A stretch of DNA of 64,000 bases, taken from the NCBI GenBank assembly GCA_025454255.1, contig JALOOU010000014.1, forward strand, positions 20,186-84,185, written 5' to 3'. Position numbers and translations under genes: made by a program. The notes under the pieces are model-generated. The model saw only the letters and a program-made list of their open reading frames with translations, was not told the origin of the DNA and searched no databases. Origin of the DNA: Desulfobacterales bacterium (GTDB lineage Bacteria > Desulfobacterota > Desulfobacteria > Desulfobacterales > SpSt-501). How positions within the stretch are numbered: position 1 is the stretch's first letter; each line of letters opens with the position of its first letter. Below, in pieces: positions 39,301-47,940 of this stretch.

Positions 39301-41861
39301 GCGGCCTTCACGACCGAAACCAACCCGGCTGCCGCACCGGTGTGGCCGCAGACCGGCTTGGCCGATCCCGGCGGATCGCCGTCGGCCATTGCCCGTGCAA
39401 AGCGGCCGAGCAACTCGGACTCGAGGGCGTCCTCGGCCGGGATCCCGCTGCCGTGGGCCTCGATCGCGTCGATGCCGGAGGGGTCGACGCCGGCCTCCGC
39501 CAGTGCGGCTTCCAGCGATCTGCGGTAGGCATCGCGGCTGGCGGTTTCGGAGTCGATGCCGCCGCCGCCGGCGGCGCCGACCCCGCGCACCACGGCGTAG
39601 ACCCGGTCCCCGTCGGCCAGCGCCCGGTCGAGGCGCTTGAGCACGAGGGCCACCGCCCCCTCGCCCGGCAGGGTGCCCTCGCTGGCCGGATCGAACGGGC
39701 GCAGCCGGCCGCCGGCCGAAAACGGACGCAGCGCCCGATGGAGGGCGACGGCGCGCAGATCGCCGCACAGGTCCACGGCCCCGGCCAGCGCCCAGTCCAG
39801 CTCATCGGCCTGCAGCGCGCGCAGCGCCTTCTCGAGCGCGCGCACGCCGGATGCCTCTGCGGCCGAAAGCGTGAAGCTGGGCCCGCCCAAACGGAACTCG
39901 CGTGCGATGCGGCTTGCCGCCATGCTGCCCAGGGCGCCCAGCACCCGGCTGGCGGTGAGCGGCGGGCTGCAGGCGTCCTGGGCGCGGGCGATCCAGTCGA
40001 GCGTCTCCGGGGCAGCTGCGCAGTCGCGGCGCGGCTCCGCCCGGCGCGCATCGAGCAGCCAGCGCAGGTGGAAGTTGGTGGCCTCGAAGTCGAAATCGAT
40101 GCCGATCAGCGCCCCCGCGCGGGGGCGCTCCCGGCGCAGTTCGAGTCCGGCGTCCTGCAGCGCGTCGGCGGCGACGTTGAGCATGAGCAGCTGCTGGGGC
40201 AGGATGTCGGGGATCTCCCGCGGCGGGATGCGGAACCGGCCGGACGGAACGATAAAGGCATCCTGGAACCCGCCCGCAAGCGGCTGAAGGTCCGGCAGGA
40301 GCCGGTCGCAGTCCTTCCACCGGCCGGCCGGCCGTTGGCGGATCAGCGGCGTTGCTGCGAAGAGCGCCTCGCGCAATGCGGCCAGCGAATCGGCCCCGCC
40401 CAGACAGGCCGCCATGCCCACGATGGCCACCGCCGGCGGGCCGGCACCGGGGATGCCCGCGACCGGAAAAGGGGCGTTCGGCGTCCGGGCGGGTGCGCCG
40501 CGCGCGGCGGCGGAGCCGCTCGTCTGCCACTCCTCGAGCAGCAGATGGGCGTTGATCCCGCCGAAGCCGAACGCGCTGACGGCCGCCCGGCGCGGGGTCT
40601 GTGGGGTTCGCCGCGGCCAGGGTTCGGCCTCGAGCGGGACCCTGAACGGCCCCCCGTGCAGCGGGCTGTGGGGCGGCGCCTGCCGGAAGTGCAGGGTCGG
40701 CGGCAGGGTGGCGTGCTCAAACCCCAGCAGGGTTCTGATCGCGGCCGCCGCTCCCGCCGCCGTCAGGAGGTGGCCGATCATCGACTTGACCGACCCCAGG
40801 GCGCACTGGCCCGGCGCCCAGCCGGCATCGGCCCACAACCGCCGCAGGCTCTCCAGCTCGACGGCATCGCCTACCGGGGTTCCGGCGCCGTGGCATTCGA
40901 TATAATCGACGTCCGCCGGCGACCACCCCGCCGCGGCGTAGGCCGCGGCCATGGCGCGCAGCTGCCCCTCGCTGTCGGGGGCCAGCAGGTTGCCGCGCAG
41001 GTCGTTGGAGAGGCCGATGCCGCGGATGAGCCCGAGGATCGGGTCCCGCTCGGCGAGTGCGTCCGGCAGGCGCTTCAGGGCGAGGAGCCCCGCCCCTTCG
41101 CCGACGACCAGGCCGTCGGCGCTGCGGTCGAACGGGGCGCAGCGGCCGCTGGGCGAAAGCGCCCTCAGCTGGCTGAAGCCGACCTGGGTGAAGAGGCAGT
41201 CCGGCCGGGAGAGCCCGCCGGCGAGCATCGCATCCGCCCGTCCCGCGGCCAGCTCGTCGCAGGCGAGCTTTATGGCGTAGAGCGAAGAGGCGCAGGCGGC
41301 ATCCAGGGTCAGGCTGCCGGCGCCCAGCCCCCAGGCCTTGGCCAAAACGGCGGCGGGCAGTCCCGCCACGCGGGCGGCGAGACTGGGGCCGCGGCCTCCG
41401 GAGACAGCCGGCGGCCGCGGCGGATCCGCCTCCAACAGGCGGCCGAGCAGCTCGCGCGTGAAGCGCGAGGAGGCCTCCGTGGGCAGGACCAGGGCGGCCA
41501 GAACCACGCCGGTCCGCTCCCGATTGAGGCGCGGGGGGGCCGGCCCTGCAAGGATCTGCCGGCTGGCCTGGAGCAGCACGTGGTAGAGCGGGTCCAGCTG
41601 CCGCAAAAGGTGCGGGTCGATCGCCAGCCCCTCGGGGTCGAAGCTGAACTCCGGCAGCAGGCAGCAGCGGGCGGAGACGGCCTTGTCCGGCTGGAGCTCG
41701 GCGCGGACCATCTGCTCGGGGGGGGCGATCCAGCGGGTGCGGGGCACATCGGCCGCGGCATCCCTTTTGGAGCAGATGTTGGCCCAGAGGCGGCCGGGGT
41801 CGAGCGCTCCCGGGAAAAGCCCGGCCATGCCGACCACGGCGATGGGGGTCGCAGGGCTCAT
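36390..41861 (-). CDS. PfaC-like multidomain synthase: KS-CLF-DH-DH
   Basis: 1823 codons; KS DAACASSLYAIKLA; second KS-like domain with TLSAAEASG (no Cys) = CLF; FabA-type HFVDDRVMPG and HFYQDPVCPG, each preceded by a pseudo-hot-dog region; ATG overlaps bcsC-like stop. Confidence 0.9.
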   Translation of the reverse strand: MSPATPIAVVGMAGLFPGALDPGRLWANICSKRDAAADVPRTRWIAPPEQMVRAELQPDKAVSARCCLLPEFSFDPEGLAIDPHLLRQLDPLYHVLLQASRQILAGPAPPRLNRERTGVVLAALVLPTEASSRFTRELLGRLLEADPPRPPAVSGGRGPSLAARVAGLPAAVLAKAWGLGAGSLTLDAACASSLYAIKLACDELAAGRADAMLAGGLSRPDCLFTQVGFSQLRALSPSGRCAPFDRSADGLVVGEGAGLLALKRLPDALAERDPILGLIRGIGLSNDLRGNLLAPDSEGQLRAMAAAYAAAGWSPADVDYIECHGAGTPVGDAVELESLRRLWADAGWAPGQCALGSVKSMIGHLLTAAGAAAAIRTLLGFEHATLPPTLHFRQAPPHSPLHGGPFRVPLEAEPWPRRTPQTPRRAAVSAFGFGGINAHLLLEEWQTSGSAAARGAPARTPNAPFPVAGIPGAGPPAVAIVGMAACLGGADSLAALREALFAATPLIRQRPAGRWKDCDRLLPDLQPLAGGFQDAFIVPSGRFRIPPREIPDILPQQLLMLNVAADALQDAGLELRRERPRAGALIGIDFDFEATNFHLRWLLDARRAEPRRDCAAAPETLDWIARAQDACSPPLTASRVLGALGSMAASRIAREFRLGGPSFTLSAAEASGVRALEKALRALQADELDWALAGAVDLCGDLRAVALHRALRPFSAGGRLRPFDPASEGTLPGEGAVALVLKRLDRALADGDRVYAVVRGVGAAGGGGIDSETASRDAYRRSLEAALAEAGVDPSGIDAIEAHGSGIPAEDALESELLGRFARAMADGDPPGSAKPVCGHTGAAAGLVSVVKAALSLYHGATAPRAPSTTGVPKPLRRGAAPRRALAACLSDEGNCMHVVLESAGQAVALPPAAARPGQLQPPPQRADSIRVSVAGKPLHVPPAPRPAAPPAAGRPAAAPPAPAGAPGAGLIDGLAHASQATARAHQAFLEISGDITRRYAEALKVHAGLLAAAGGGEAAAGRPPAPAKGPAFDRSQCLEFARGSAAKVLGPEFAEVDGFAARVRLPDEPLMLVDRILEVRGEKGVLGPGRVVTEHDVLPGAWYLDGGRAPVCIAVEAGQADLFLCAYLGIDKIVRGRRTYRLLDATVEFHRDLPRPGETIRYDITIEKFLRQGETYLFLFRFRGEIDGAPLITMTDGCAGFFTPEEVEASGGIILAGEELRPSAGRRPPDWADPVPLSPGAYDEAALEALRRGDLAACFGRAFDGVQLPEALRLAGGRMKLIDRVLEFDPAGGRYGIGRIRAEADIRPDAWFLTCHFVDDRVMPGTLMYECCAHALRVFVQRLGWVTDAPDARYAPLPGVRAALKCRGPVTPRTRRVVYQVDIKELGYGPQPYALADADMLADGRQIVRFTGMSLQLAGADRQQIEAFWRRRRPAPAATAPPAAPARFARSHLLEFARGRPSRAFGDAYRPFDAERFIARLPAPPYLFIDRITAVEPPAWELQPGGWVTAELDVPPDAWYIRADRSRSVPYCVLLEAALQPCGWLAAFMGSALKSDKPLHFRNLGGQALLHRDHGPDDGTLRTRVRMRQISEVPDMIIEHFEFEISSRTGPVYEGSTYFGFFTPAALQRQEGLREAPGTAAAPAGEEQRQPVLFAAEAPLTPDDPGASPAPPLAMPAGALRMLDGIDRHLPHGGPAGLGFVRGFKRVAPEEWFFKAHFYQDPVCPGSLGIESFLQLLKFAARQRWPGLVDSHRFAPQTGKPHRWTYRGQILPSSRRVTVEASITAVQPTPQPGLEASGILRVDGLPIYRMDGFGIRLVPVHD

Positions 41862-44638
41862 CGGCCGAACTCGCGGAAAAAATCCCTGCGCTGCCAGAGC
41901 CGGTGCTGCGGTTCGAAGAAAATCTGGAGGCCGGCGCCGACCACCCATTCGGTGGCGTCGGAGCTGTTGTCGATCCCGGCAAATCCGCCGGCGGCCAGAT
42001 GCGGGGTCACCAGGTGCATGCCCTGCAGCTTCAGGCTGACGCCGATCTTGTTGTCGCTGTCGGCCGCGTACTTGCCGTTGGCTTCGGCGGCGGCGGCGGG
42101 GGTGAAGCCGGCCGTATCGCCGCTGAAGAGCGGGTAGAAGGGGCTGGCGTCGAGACGCTGGTGCAGCCAGCCGGTCGCGGCCTGGACGTCGACCCATGCG
42201 TTGCGGCACAGGGCGGTGCGGTAGCGCACGAACGGCCCCACCATGGTCATCAGCTCCGGGCTGTAGTAGCCCCCGTGGCCGAAGGTGTGAAAATCGCTGT
42301 TGCGGTGAAAATGCCGCGCGGTGGCGAAGAGGCCGGCGCTGAGTTCGTCCGCGCCGCGCCACCAGGTCCGGCCGACGGCCGTGTCGAGCTGAACGGAGTA
42401 GTTGTCCCAGACCCGCTCCCCCCGGTAGGCGTCGAAGCCGGCCGACCCGCTCACCCACCAGCGGTTTCCCAGCGGCCAGCTCGTGCCGGCCTCGATGCCG
42501 TTGCGGGTCACCCGGCCCCAATCGTCCCGGCTGTAGGGGTCCTGCTGGCCGACATAGGAGAGGATCGAATCCTTCACCGGCAGCCGGTGCGCCTGCACAT
42601 AACCGCTCGGCGCGCTGAGCCGGGCGCTGAAGGTGGGCGTGGGGTCGACCGGCCCGCCGAGGGGCGTTGCGCCGGCCTGAACCCGCAGGTGCAGACGGCC
42701 CTCCATCTCGACGCCGACCTGCGGCTGCACCCCGAACACCGAATCCTCGAGATCGCGCTGCGGGGGCAGGCCGTTCAGGCTCTGGTAATAGCGGCCGGCG
42801 CGCGGGGGGGAGGGCCCCGCGTCGCCTTTGAGCCAGGTGGGGGTCAGCGTGGCAAACCACGAGGTGCCCAGCGGCGTCGGCACCACCAGGGTCAACGGCA
42901 GCGCAGTTTCCGCCAGGTCGCTGTATCTTCCGCTGCTTTGCTTGTTGCGGTGGTAGAGAAAGGCCTCGACGCGCGGCGAGTCGGCGTGGGTGTAGCACCG
43001 GCCGGGGCCCGGGTCCAGCTGGGCGGCCGTGACCGGCGCCCCGCGGTCGAAGAAAAAGCCGCCGGCGGCGGCCCGGAGCGTCGGGTCCGGGTCCCGCGCC
43101 AGGCGGGCGGCCAGATCATAGCCCGCCTGCTCGTCGCCGGCGGCGCCGTAGATGCCCAGCAGCCCCCCGGCCAGGCCTGCGCCGGGGCTGCGGGCGAAGG
43201 CCGCCTCCATCAGCGGCCGGGCGTCGCCGTGCCGCCCCTGTTCGTAGCGCGCCCAGGCGAGCAGCTCGCCGGCGGCCGGGTCCGCCGGGTCCAGGGCCAG
43301 GAGCTTCTCCGCCGCAGCGGCGGCGCGGTCCCAATCCTGCGCCGCGGCGGCGGCACCGGCCTGCCGGCGGTAGACCAGCGTTCGGAGCGCACGGGTATCG
43401 GCATCCTCGGGGATCCCCCCCTGGTCGAGGGGCGCGAGGGCGGTATCCAGCCGGCCGGCGTTCAGCCGGGCATAGCCCTGGCCCAGCGCGAACTGCTTGT
43501 TGCCGGGCTCACGCGCCAGCAGCTGCGCGAAGATGCGGTCGGCCTCTTCGAACCCGCCCCGGTTCAGCGCATCCCAGGCCAGTGCGGCCAGGGCGTCGCG
43601 GTCCTCGGGGGCATGCTCCAGGACGGCCCGCGCGGCGGCAGCCCGCTCCGGGGAGTCCGCCGGGAGCTCCGCCAGCCGGCGCCTGAGGAGGTCGGCCTCG
43701 ATTCGGCTGAACGCGGCCCGCTCATCCGCGGGACGGCCTTCAAACATCGGCGCCTGCCGCTGCATCAGCTCCATCGCCTCGTCCGGGGCCAGCGCGGCGG
43801 CCAGATCGCTCAGGATCCCCGCCCGCAGCGCCGGCGGCAGGTCGCATGCGAGCAGGCGGCGCTGGAGCGCTGCGGCCGGAGGGCCTTCGCCGGCCGCGCG
43901 CAGCTTGAGACCGACCGCGTGGAACAGATCCGGCCGCAGGCACCGTTTCAGAGCCTCCTCATGGGTTGCGAGAAACGCGCGCAGCGCGGCCGCGTCGGCC
44001 TCCTCGGCCAGGGCGGCGTGGTCCGCGGCCAGGTGCGCTTCGAGCAGGCGGCGCTCCCATGCGCGGCGCCGGTCGGGGGGGGGCTGCGCGATTTGGCGGC
44101 GGGCCTCCTCCCAGCGGCCGGAGCGGATCAGGAGATCGACCAGGGCCGGCCGGGTCTCGGGCAACCGGTAGCGGTCGCGGACGAGGGCGGAGAGGTGCGC
44201 GGCGGCCTGATCGATCTTGCCGAGACGCGCCAGCGTGTAGGCCAGCCCCAGCCGGGCGTTCATGGCATCCTCGGGGGGGGGGGAGGCGAGCAGGGTCGCA
44301 AAAAGCCCGGCGGCGGCGCTGTAGCGCCCCGCTGAATAGTGCTGCCACGCGCGGGAGAGGTCCGAGGGCGGCGCGTCGGACCCGAAACCGGCCTGCGGCA
44401 TCCTGTCGGCCTCCAGGATCTCGGCGTCCGGCGGCGTGGCATAGACCCAGTCCGGATCGACGAGGTCGACGCGGCTGTCGTCCGGGCGGGTGGTGACCAT
44501 CTCCTCGGAGCGGGACTGGCGCACCGCCTGGTCATGGACGGCCGCTTCGCGTTCCAGCGCCAGCGTCTGGCCGACTCCTTCCACGGCCGGGATCAGCCAG
44601 AGTGCGAGAGCGCACAGTGAGACGAGGCAGCACCTCAT
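41858..44638 (-). CDS. bcsC: BcsC-like cellulose export TPR/outer-membrane protein
   Basis: Signal peptide, TPR region, C-terminal GHGGYYSPELM beta-barrel motif; overlaps bcsZ stop (ATGA). Confidence 0.88.
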   Translation of the reverse strand: MRCCLVSLCALALWLIPAVEGVGQTLALEREAAVHDQAVRQSRSEEMVTTRPDDSRVDLVDPDWVYATPPDAEILEADRMPQAGFGSDAPPSDLSRAWQHYSAGRYSAAAGLFATLLASPPPEDAMNARLGLAYTLARLGKIDQAAAHLSALVRDRYRLPETRPALVDLLIRSGRWEEARRQIAQPPPDRRRAWERRLLEAHLAADHAALAEEADAAALRAFLATHEEALKRCLRPDLFHAVGLKLRAAGEGPPAAALQRRLLACDLPPALRAGILSDLAAALAPDEAMELMQRQAPMFEGRPADERAAFSRIEADLLRRRLAELPADSPERAAAARAVLEHAPEDRDALAALAWDALNRGGFEEADRIFAQLLAREPGNKQFALGQGYARLNAGRLDTALAPLDQGGIPEDADTRALRTLVYRRQAGAAAAAQDWDRAAAAAEKLLALDPADPAAGELLAWARYEQGRHGDARPLMEAAFARSPGAGLAGGLLGIYGAAGDEQAGYDLAARLARDPDPTLRAAAGGFFFDRGAPVTAAQLDPGPGRCYTHADSPRVEAFLYHRNKQSSGRYSDLAETALPLTLVVPTPLGTSWFATLTPTWLKGDAGPSPPRAGRYYQSLNGLPPQRDLEDSVFGVQPQVGVEMEGRLHLRVQAGATPLGGPVDPTPTFSARLSAPSGYVQAHRLPVKDSILSYVGQQDPYSRDDWGRVTRNGIEAGTSWPLGNRWWVSGSAGFDAYRGERVWDNYSVQLDTAVGRTWWRGADELSAGLFATARHFHRNSDFHTFGHGGYYSPELMTMVGPFVRYRTALCRNAWVDVQAATGWLHQRLDASPFYPLFSGDTAGFTPAAAAEANGKYAADSDNKIGVSLKLQGMHLVTPHLAAGGFAGIDNSSDATEWVVGAGLQIFFEPQHRLWQRRDFFREFGR

Positions 44639-45696
44639 GGCCGGTCCAGTTTGATTCGGGCTAGCAGAAAGAGCGCGTGCGAGTAGTAGTTGGTCGTCTC
44701 GGATCCGATTTTGTTCCATGCGTCCTGTTGGAGCCTGCGCGCCAGGCTCTCCTTGCCGAGGCGCTCGGCGCAGGCCGCCATGACGGCGTAGAACCCGGCC
44801 GGCGCCTCCTCCGTCGCAACGAACCCGTCGATCAGGTCGACCCGGCTGGGGAGGTAGCCGGAGCGTTCCACGAACTCCAGGTACGGCGCGTACGCCTGCA
44901 GGCGGTCCGTGCGGCCGCCCCAGAGAAGATAGAGCGGGACCCGGATGGCCTCGAAGCCGAAGTGGCGGCTTTTCTCGGTGTGCACGGAGGCCCTGCCGTT
45001 CTGGAGCAAGACCCAGTCCGCCGGCAGCCCGAAGCGGGAAAAGGTCGCCAGGTCGAGCAGCCGCTCGCTGTCGGCGGCGATACGTTCCCAGAACTTCTTT
45101 TCCTCCGCCTGGGCGAACCGGGAAAACGCCGGCAGCACCAGGTAGCCCGGGTTGAACACGAATCCGGCATCGGCCTCGAAGCCGAAATAGGCCGGCGCGA
45201 TCAGCTGCAGCCCGTTCCGGGCCACGGCCAGCTGGGTGCGCAGGTCGCGCACGATCCGCAGGGCGGATTGCCTGAACGGCGGGTGATTCCAGCGCGCCGC
45301 GGCTTCCAGCAGGGCCAAGGCGATCAGCAGATCGCCGTCGCTGGCGTTGTTGTAGTCGATGACCGCCCATTCGCCGTTGGGGCGCTTGCCCCACGACCAG
45401 GCGAAGAGCGCATCGCGCCGGACCTGGAGGTTCTCGCTGGTCCACTTCCACAGCCGGTCGAACGCCGGGCGATCCTCGTGGGTCAGGGCCAGCATCAGCC
45501 CGTAGCCCTGTCCCTCCGAGTGGCTGATGGCGTCATGGAAGCGGTCGATGATGCGCCCGTCGTCTGAAACGAAGGCCTGCTTGAAGGCCTGCCAGTCCTG
45601 CGCTGCGGAGGGGCCGGCCCCGATGAGCGCCAGCAGGCAGAGCAGGTGCAGGCGGCGCAGCGCCGGCGCCGGCCGTTTGGGGGCGTCATCACGCAT
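44635..45696 (-). CDS. bcsZ: GH8 endoglucanase BcsZ
   Basis: ISHSEGQGYGLMLAL, DYNNASDGDLLIALALLEAA, VPLYLLWGG. Confidence 0.93.
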   Translation of the reverse strand: MRDDAPKRPAPALRRLHLLCLLALIGAGPSAAQDWQAFKQAFVSDDGRIIDRFHDAISHSEGQGYGLMLALTHEDRPAFDRLWKWTSENLQVRRDALFAWSWGKRPNGEWAVIDYNNASDGDLLIALALLEAAARWNHPPFRQSALRIVRDLRTQLAVARNGLQLIAPAYFGFEADAGFVFNPGYLVLPAFSRFAQAEEKKFWERIAADSERLLDLATFSRFGLPADWVLLQNGRASVHTEKSRHFGFEAIRVPLYLLWGGRTDRLQAYAPYLEFVERSGYLPSRVDLIDGFVATEEAPAGFYAVMAACAERLGKESLARRLQQDAWNKIGSETTNYYSHALFLLARIKLDRP

Positions 45697-47938
45697 GCGA
45701 GCGCTCGAGCCGGCGCCGGCGCCGATGCTTCACCATTTGGTAGACCACCAGGCTGAGAAGCAGCAGGAGCACCAGCAGCAAAATCAGCGCCAGGACGGGG
45801 TTCGTGTTGATGAAGTTCTGCATCCCCGGCAGGTGGCCGGGGCTGCCCAGGTAGTAGCTGGGCCCGATCAGGCTCGCGCTGGCCGTGGCCTCGGGCCGCT
45901 GCAGGTTGAGGAGCACCAGGTCCCCGTCGGCGGCGGCCTGCACGGCCGGCTGCCAAAGCGCCCGGCTCGCGGCGAGCAGATCCGCGGCGGAGTCGGCGGT
46001 GAGCAGAAGGACCGTGCGCTCCGCGCTCTCCGGGTGCCGGAATTGCATCAGCGCCGCCCGGCCGGGTCCCAGGTTCCCGCTGAAATCTCCCTGAACCGCG
46101 CTCGCCGTGCGCAGGTCCGCGAGGCTGCGGGGGGTCTCCTGCGCCGGTTCGGCGGCCTGGGTCCAAAACCGGGTCGGCTCGGCCGGCCGCGGGAGGGGCC
46201 GGTCCAGCTGGGGCAGCGATATCTGCAGGGGGGCGATGCCGGCAATCGGCGCCCGGCTGAGCAGCTCCCTGGGCAGGTTCTGAAAACGTCCGGCCAGGAT
46301 GAGGTCCTTGGGCGCCGCCGGCTTGTCGCCTCCGAGCACCCACGATAACCCGAAGGGCGGGTAGCCGATCTTCTGGGCGCCCAGCGCGACGAGGTTCAGG
46401 GCGGCGCCGGCGGCGGCGTAGCTGGTGTCGGTCAAAGCGACGGCGGCCTCCCGCATGTCCGGCCAGCGCCCCACCGGGAAGGCGTCCTGGAAGAAGACCC
46501 CGAGTTGGGGCATTTTGATCCAGTGCGGGGCGTCCGGCAGCATGAGCTTGGAATCGCCGAAGATCGTCAGGCGCAGATTCTCGGTCTGGATCAGGGTGCA
46601 CTTGTCGGTGTGCAGGGGCGTTAGCACCGCCTCGAAGCTCAGCTGGTTGGCGCCCGGTTTGAAGGCGGCCAGAGGGATGTCCACCCGGTAGTCGCGGAAG
46701 TAGTCGCCCCGCGGGTTGTCCAGGCGGACGCCCGAGACGAACTTGCCGTTCAGGCGGATGTTCAGGACCGAGTCCGAACGCATCATGGCATTGTAGGCCA
46801 TGTGCAGGATGATGCTGGCGAACTTGTTGGGCGAAAAGTAGAGGTCGGACGGCAGCCGCAGGTCTAAATTCAAACGCGGGGCGGCGATGCCCCTGAACTC
46901 CGCGGTCGCGGCCCCAAGGCTGGCGAAGGTGTAGGTTTCATCCGCGGCGAGGCCGCGCTGGATCATGCGCGGCTCGATGTCGGGCAGACGCAGGTTCGAG
47001 ACGCGCGTCGCCGGGGAGCCGGGAAGCGGGTAGGAGAGCGCGGCGAACGCCTGGGCGGCGGTGAGCAGATCGGCTTCATCCTTTCCGGTGACGACCACCA
47101 GGGCGCAGCCGGGGTTGGGCTCCCACGCCGCCTGTCCGGTGGGGCCGATTTTCTTCTCCGGCAAAGGCTGGATGGCGATGACCGGGCCCTCTTCCAGCTG
47201 CATGGGTTCGGGCAAAAGGGCCTGCAGGTCGCGGTGGAGGGCGATCAGGACGTTGTCGACGCCGGGGCTGAGGCTGTTTGCCAAGGCCGTCTCGGGCACC
47301 CGGTACTCATAGCGCAGACCGATCCCCGAGGCGACCAGCGCCGCGGCCTGAAGATGGTTCGGGCTCAGGGCGGAGACGACCAGGTTGACCCGGGTGTCGA
47401 AGATGTTGCGCGGGTCGAACAGGAAATCGTTGATGGCCGACACCCGGCCGGGCACGCCGACCTGCTCCAGCTCGAAGCTGAAGTAGGCGTCGTTGAGTTT
47501 GAGCCAGGTCCAGAGCTCCGGAGAGAAGGGGTCCTCGCACTCGTCGATCGTGTAGTGCTGGGCCACCCAGAAGCTGCAGGAGTTGTAGCCGGTCTTGAAA
47601 ACCGAACCGGGCACCGGGACGACCACCTCGCCCTGGGGGGCGTCCGGGTTGAGCCGGATCTGGGCCAGCGGCTGATCGTTGATCATGAACACCAGCCGGG
47701 AGTTCAAGGGGATGAGGGCGGTCGAGTTCACATAGGCAAAGTGCAGGCTCGCCTTCTTGACCTGCCAGCGCTCGGGGATCGGCAGGCTGAAAGTGTAGTT
47801 GTCCATCGAGCCGCGCAGGCGGTAGTCCTGCACGGGGGCCACTTTGCGCAGCGGGATCTGCAGGGTGGCCGCCGACGCCGAGGCGTGAAACAGGGCCGTG
47901 AAGAGCAAGAACAGGGATAACGCCTTCATTGCGTGCAT
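45689..47938 (-). CDS. bcsB: Cellulose synthase periplasmic subunit
   Basis: Signal peptide; DYTF-like VQDYRLRGSMDNYTFSLPIP; C-terminal TM segment; position after bcsA. Confidence 0.92.
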   Translation of the reverse strand: MHAMKALSLFLLFTALFHASASAATLQIPLRKVAPVQDYRLRGSMDNYTFSLPIPERWQVKKASLHFAYVNSTALIPLNSRLVFMINDQPLAQIRLNPDAPQGEVVVPVPGSVFKTGYNSCSFWVAQHYTIDECEDPFSPELWTWLKLNDAYFSFELEQVGVPGRVSAINDFLFDPRNIFDTRVNLVVSALSPNHLQAAALVASGIGLRYEYRVPETALANSLSPGVDNVLIALHRDLQALLPEPMQLEEGPVIAIQPLPEKKIGPTGQAAWEPNPGCALVVVTGKDEADLLTAAQAFAALSYPLPGSPATRVSNLRLPDIEPRMIQRGLAADETYTFASLGAATAEFRGIAAPRLNLDLRLPSDLYFSPNKFASIILHMAYNAMMRSDSVLNIRLNGKFVSGVRLDNPRGDYFRDYRVDIPLAAFKPGANQLSFEAVLTPLHTDKCTLIQTENLRLTIFGDSKLMLPDAPHWIKMPQLGVFFQDAFPVGRWPDMREAAVALTDTSYAAAGAALNLVALGAQKIGYPPFGLSWVLGGDKPAAPKDLILAGRFQNLPRELLSRAPIAGIAPLQISLPQLDRPLPRPAEPTRFWTQAAEPAQETPRSLADLRTASAVQGDFSGNLGPGRAALMQFRHPESAERTVLLLTADSAADLLAASRALWQPAVQAAADGDLVLLNLQRPEATASASLIGPSYYLGSPGHLPGMQNFINTNPVLALILLLVLLLLLSLVVYQMVKHRRRRRLERSHA

Positions 47939-47940
47939 GG

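Noticed and set aside
36336-42137. 1933-codon open frame on + strand opposite the PfaC-like synthase
   Set aside because: Shadow ORF of a GC-rich coding strand; low-complexity Gly/Arg/Ala/Gln composition and no domain motifs, while the minus strand has clear KS/CLF/DH motifs.
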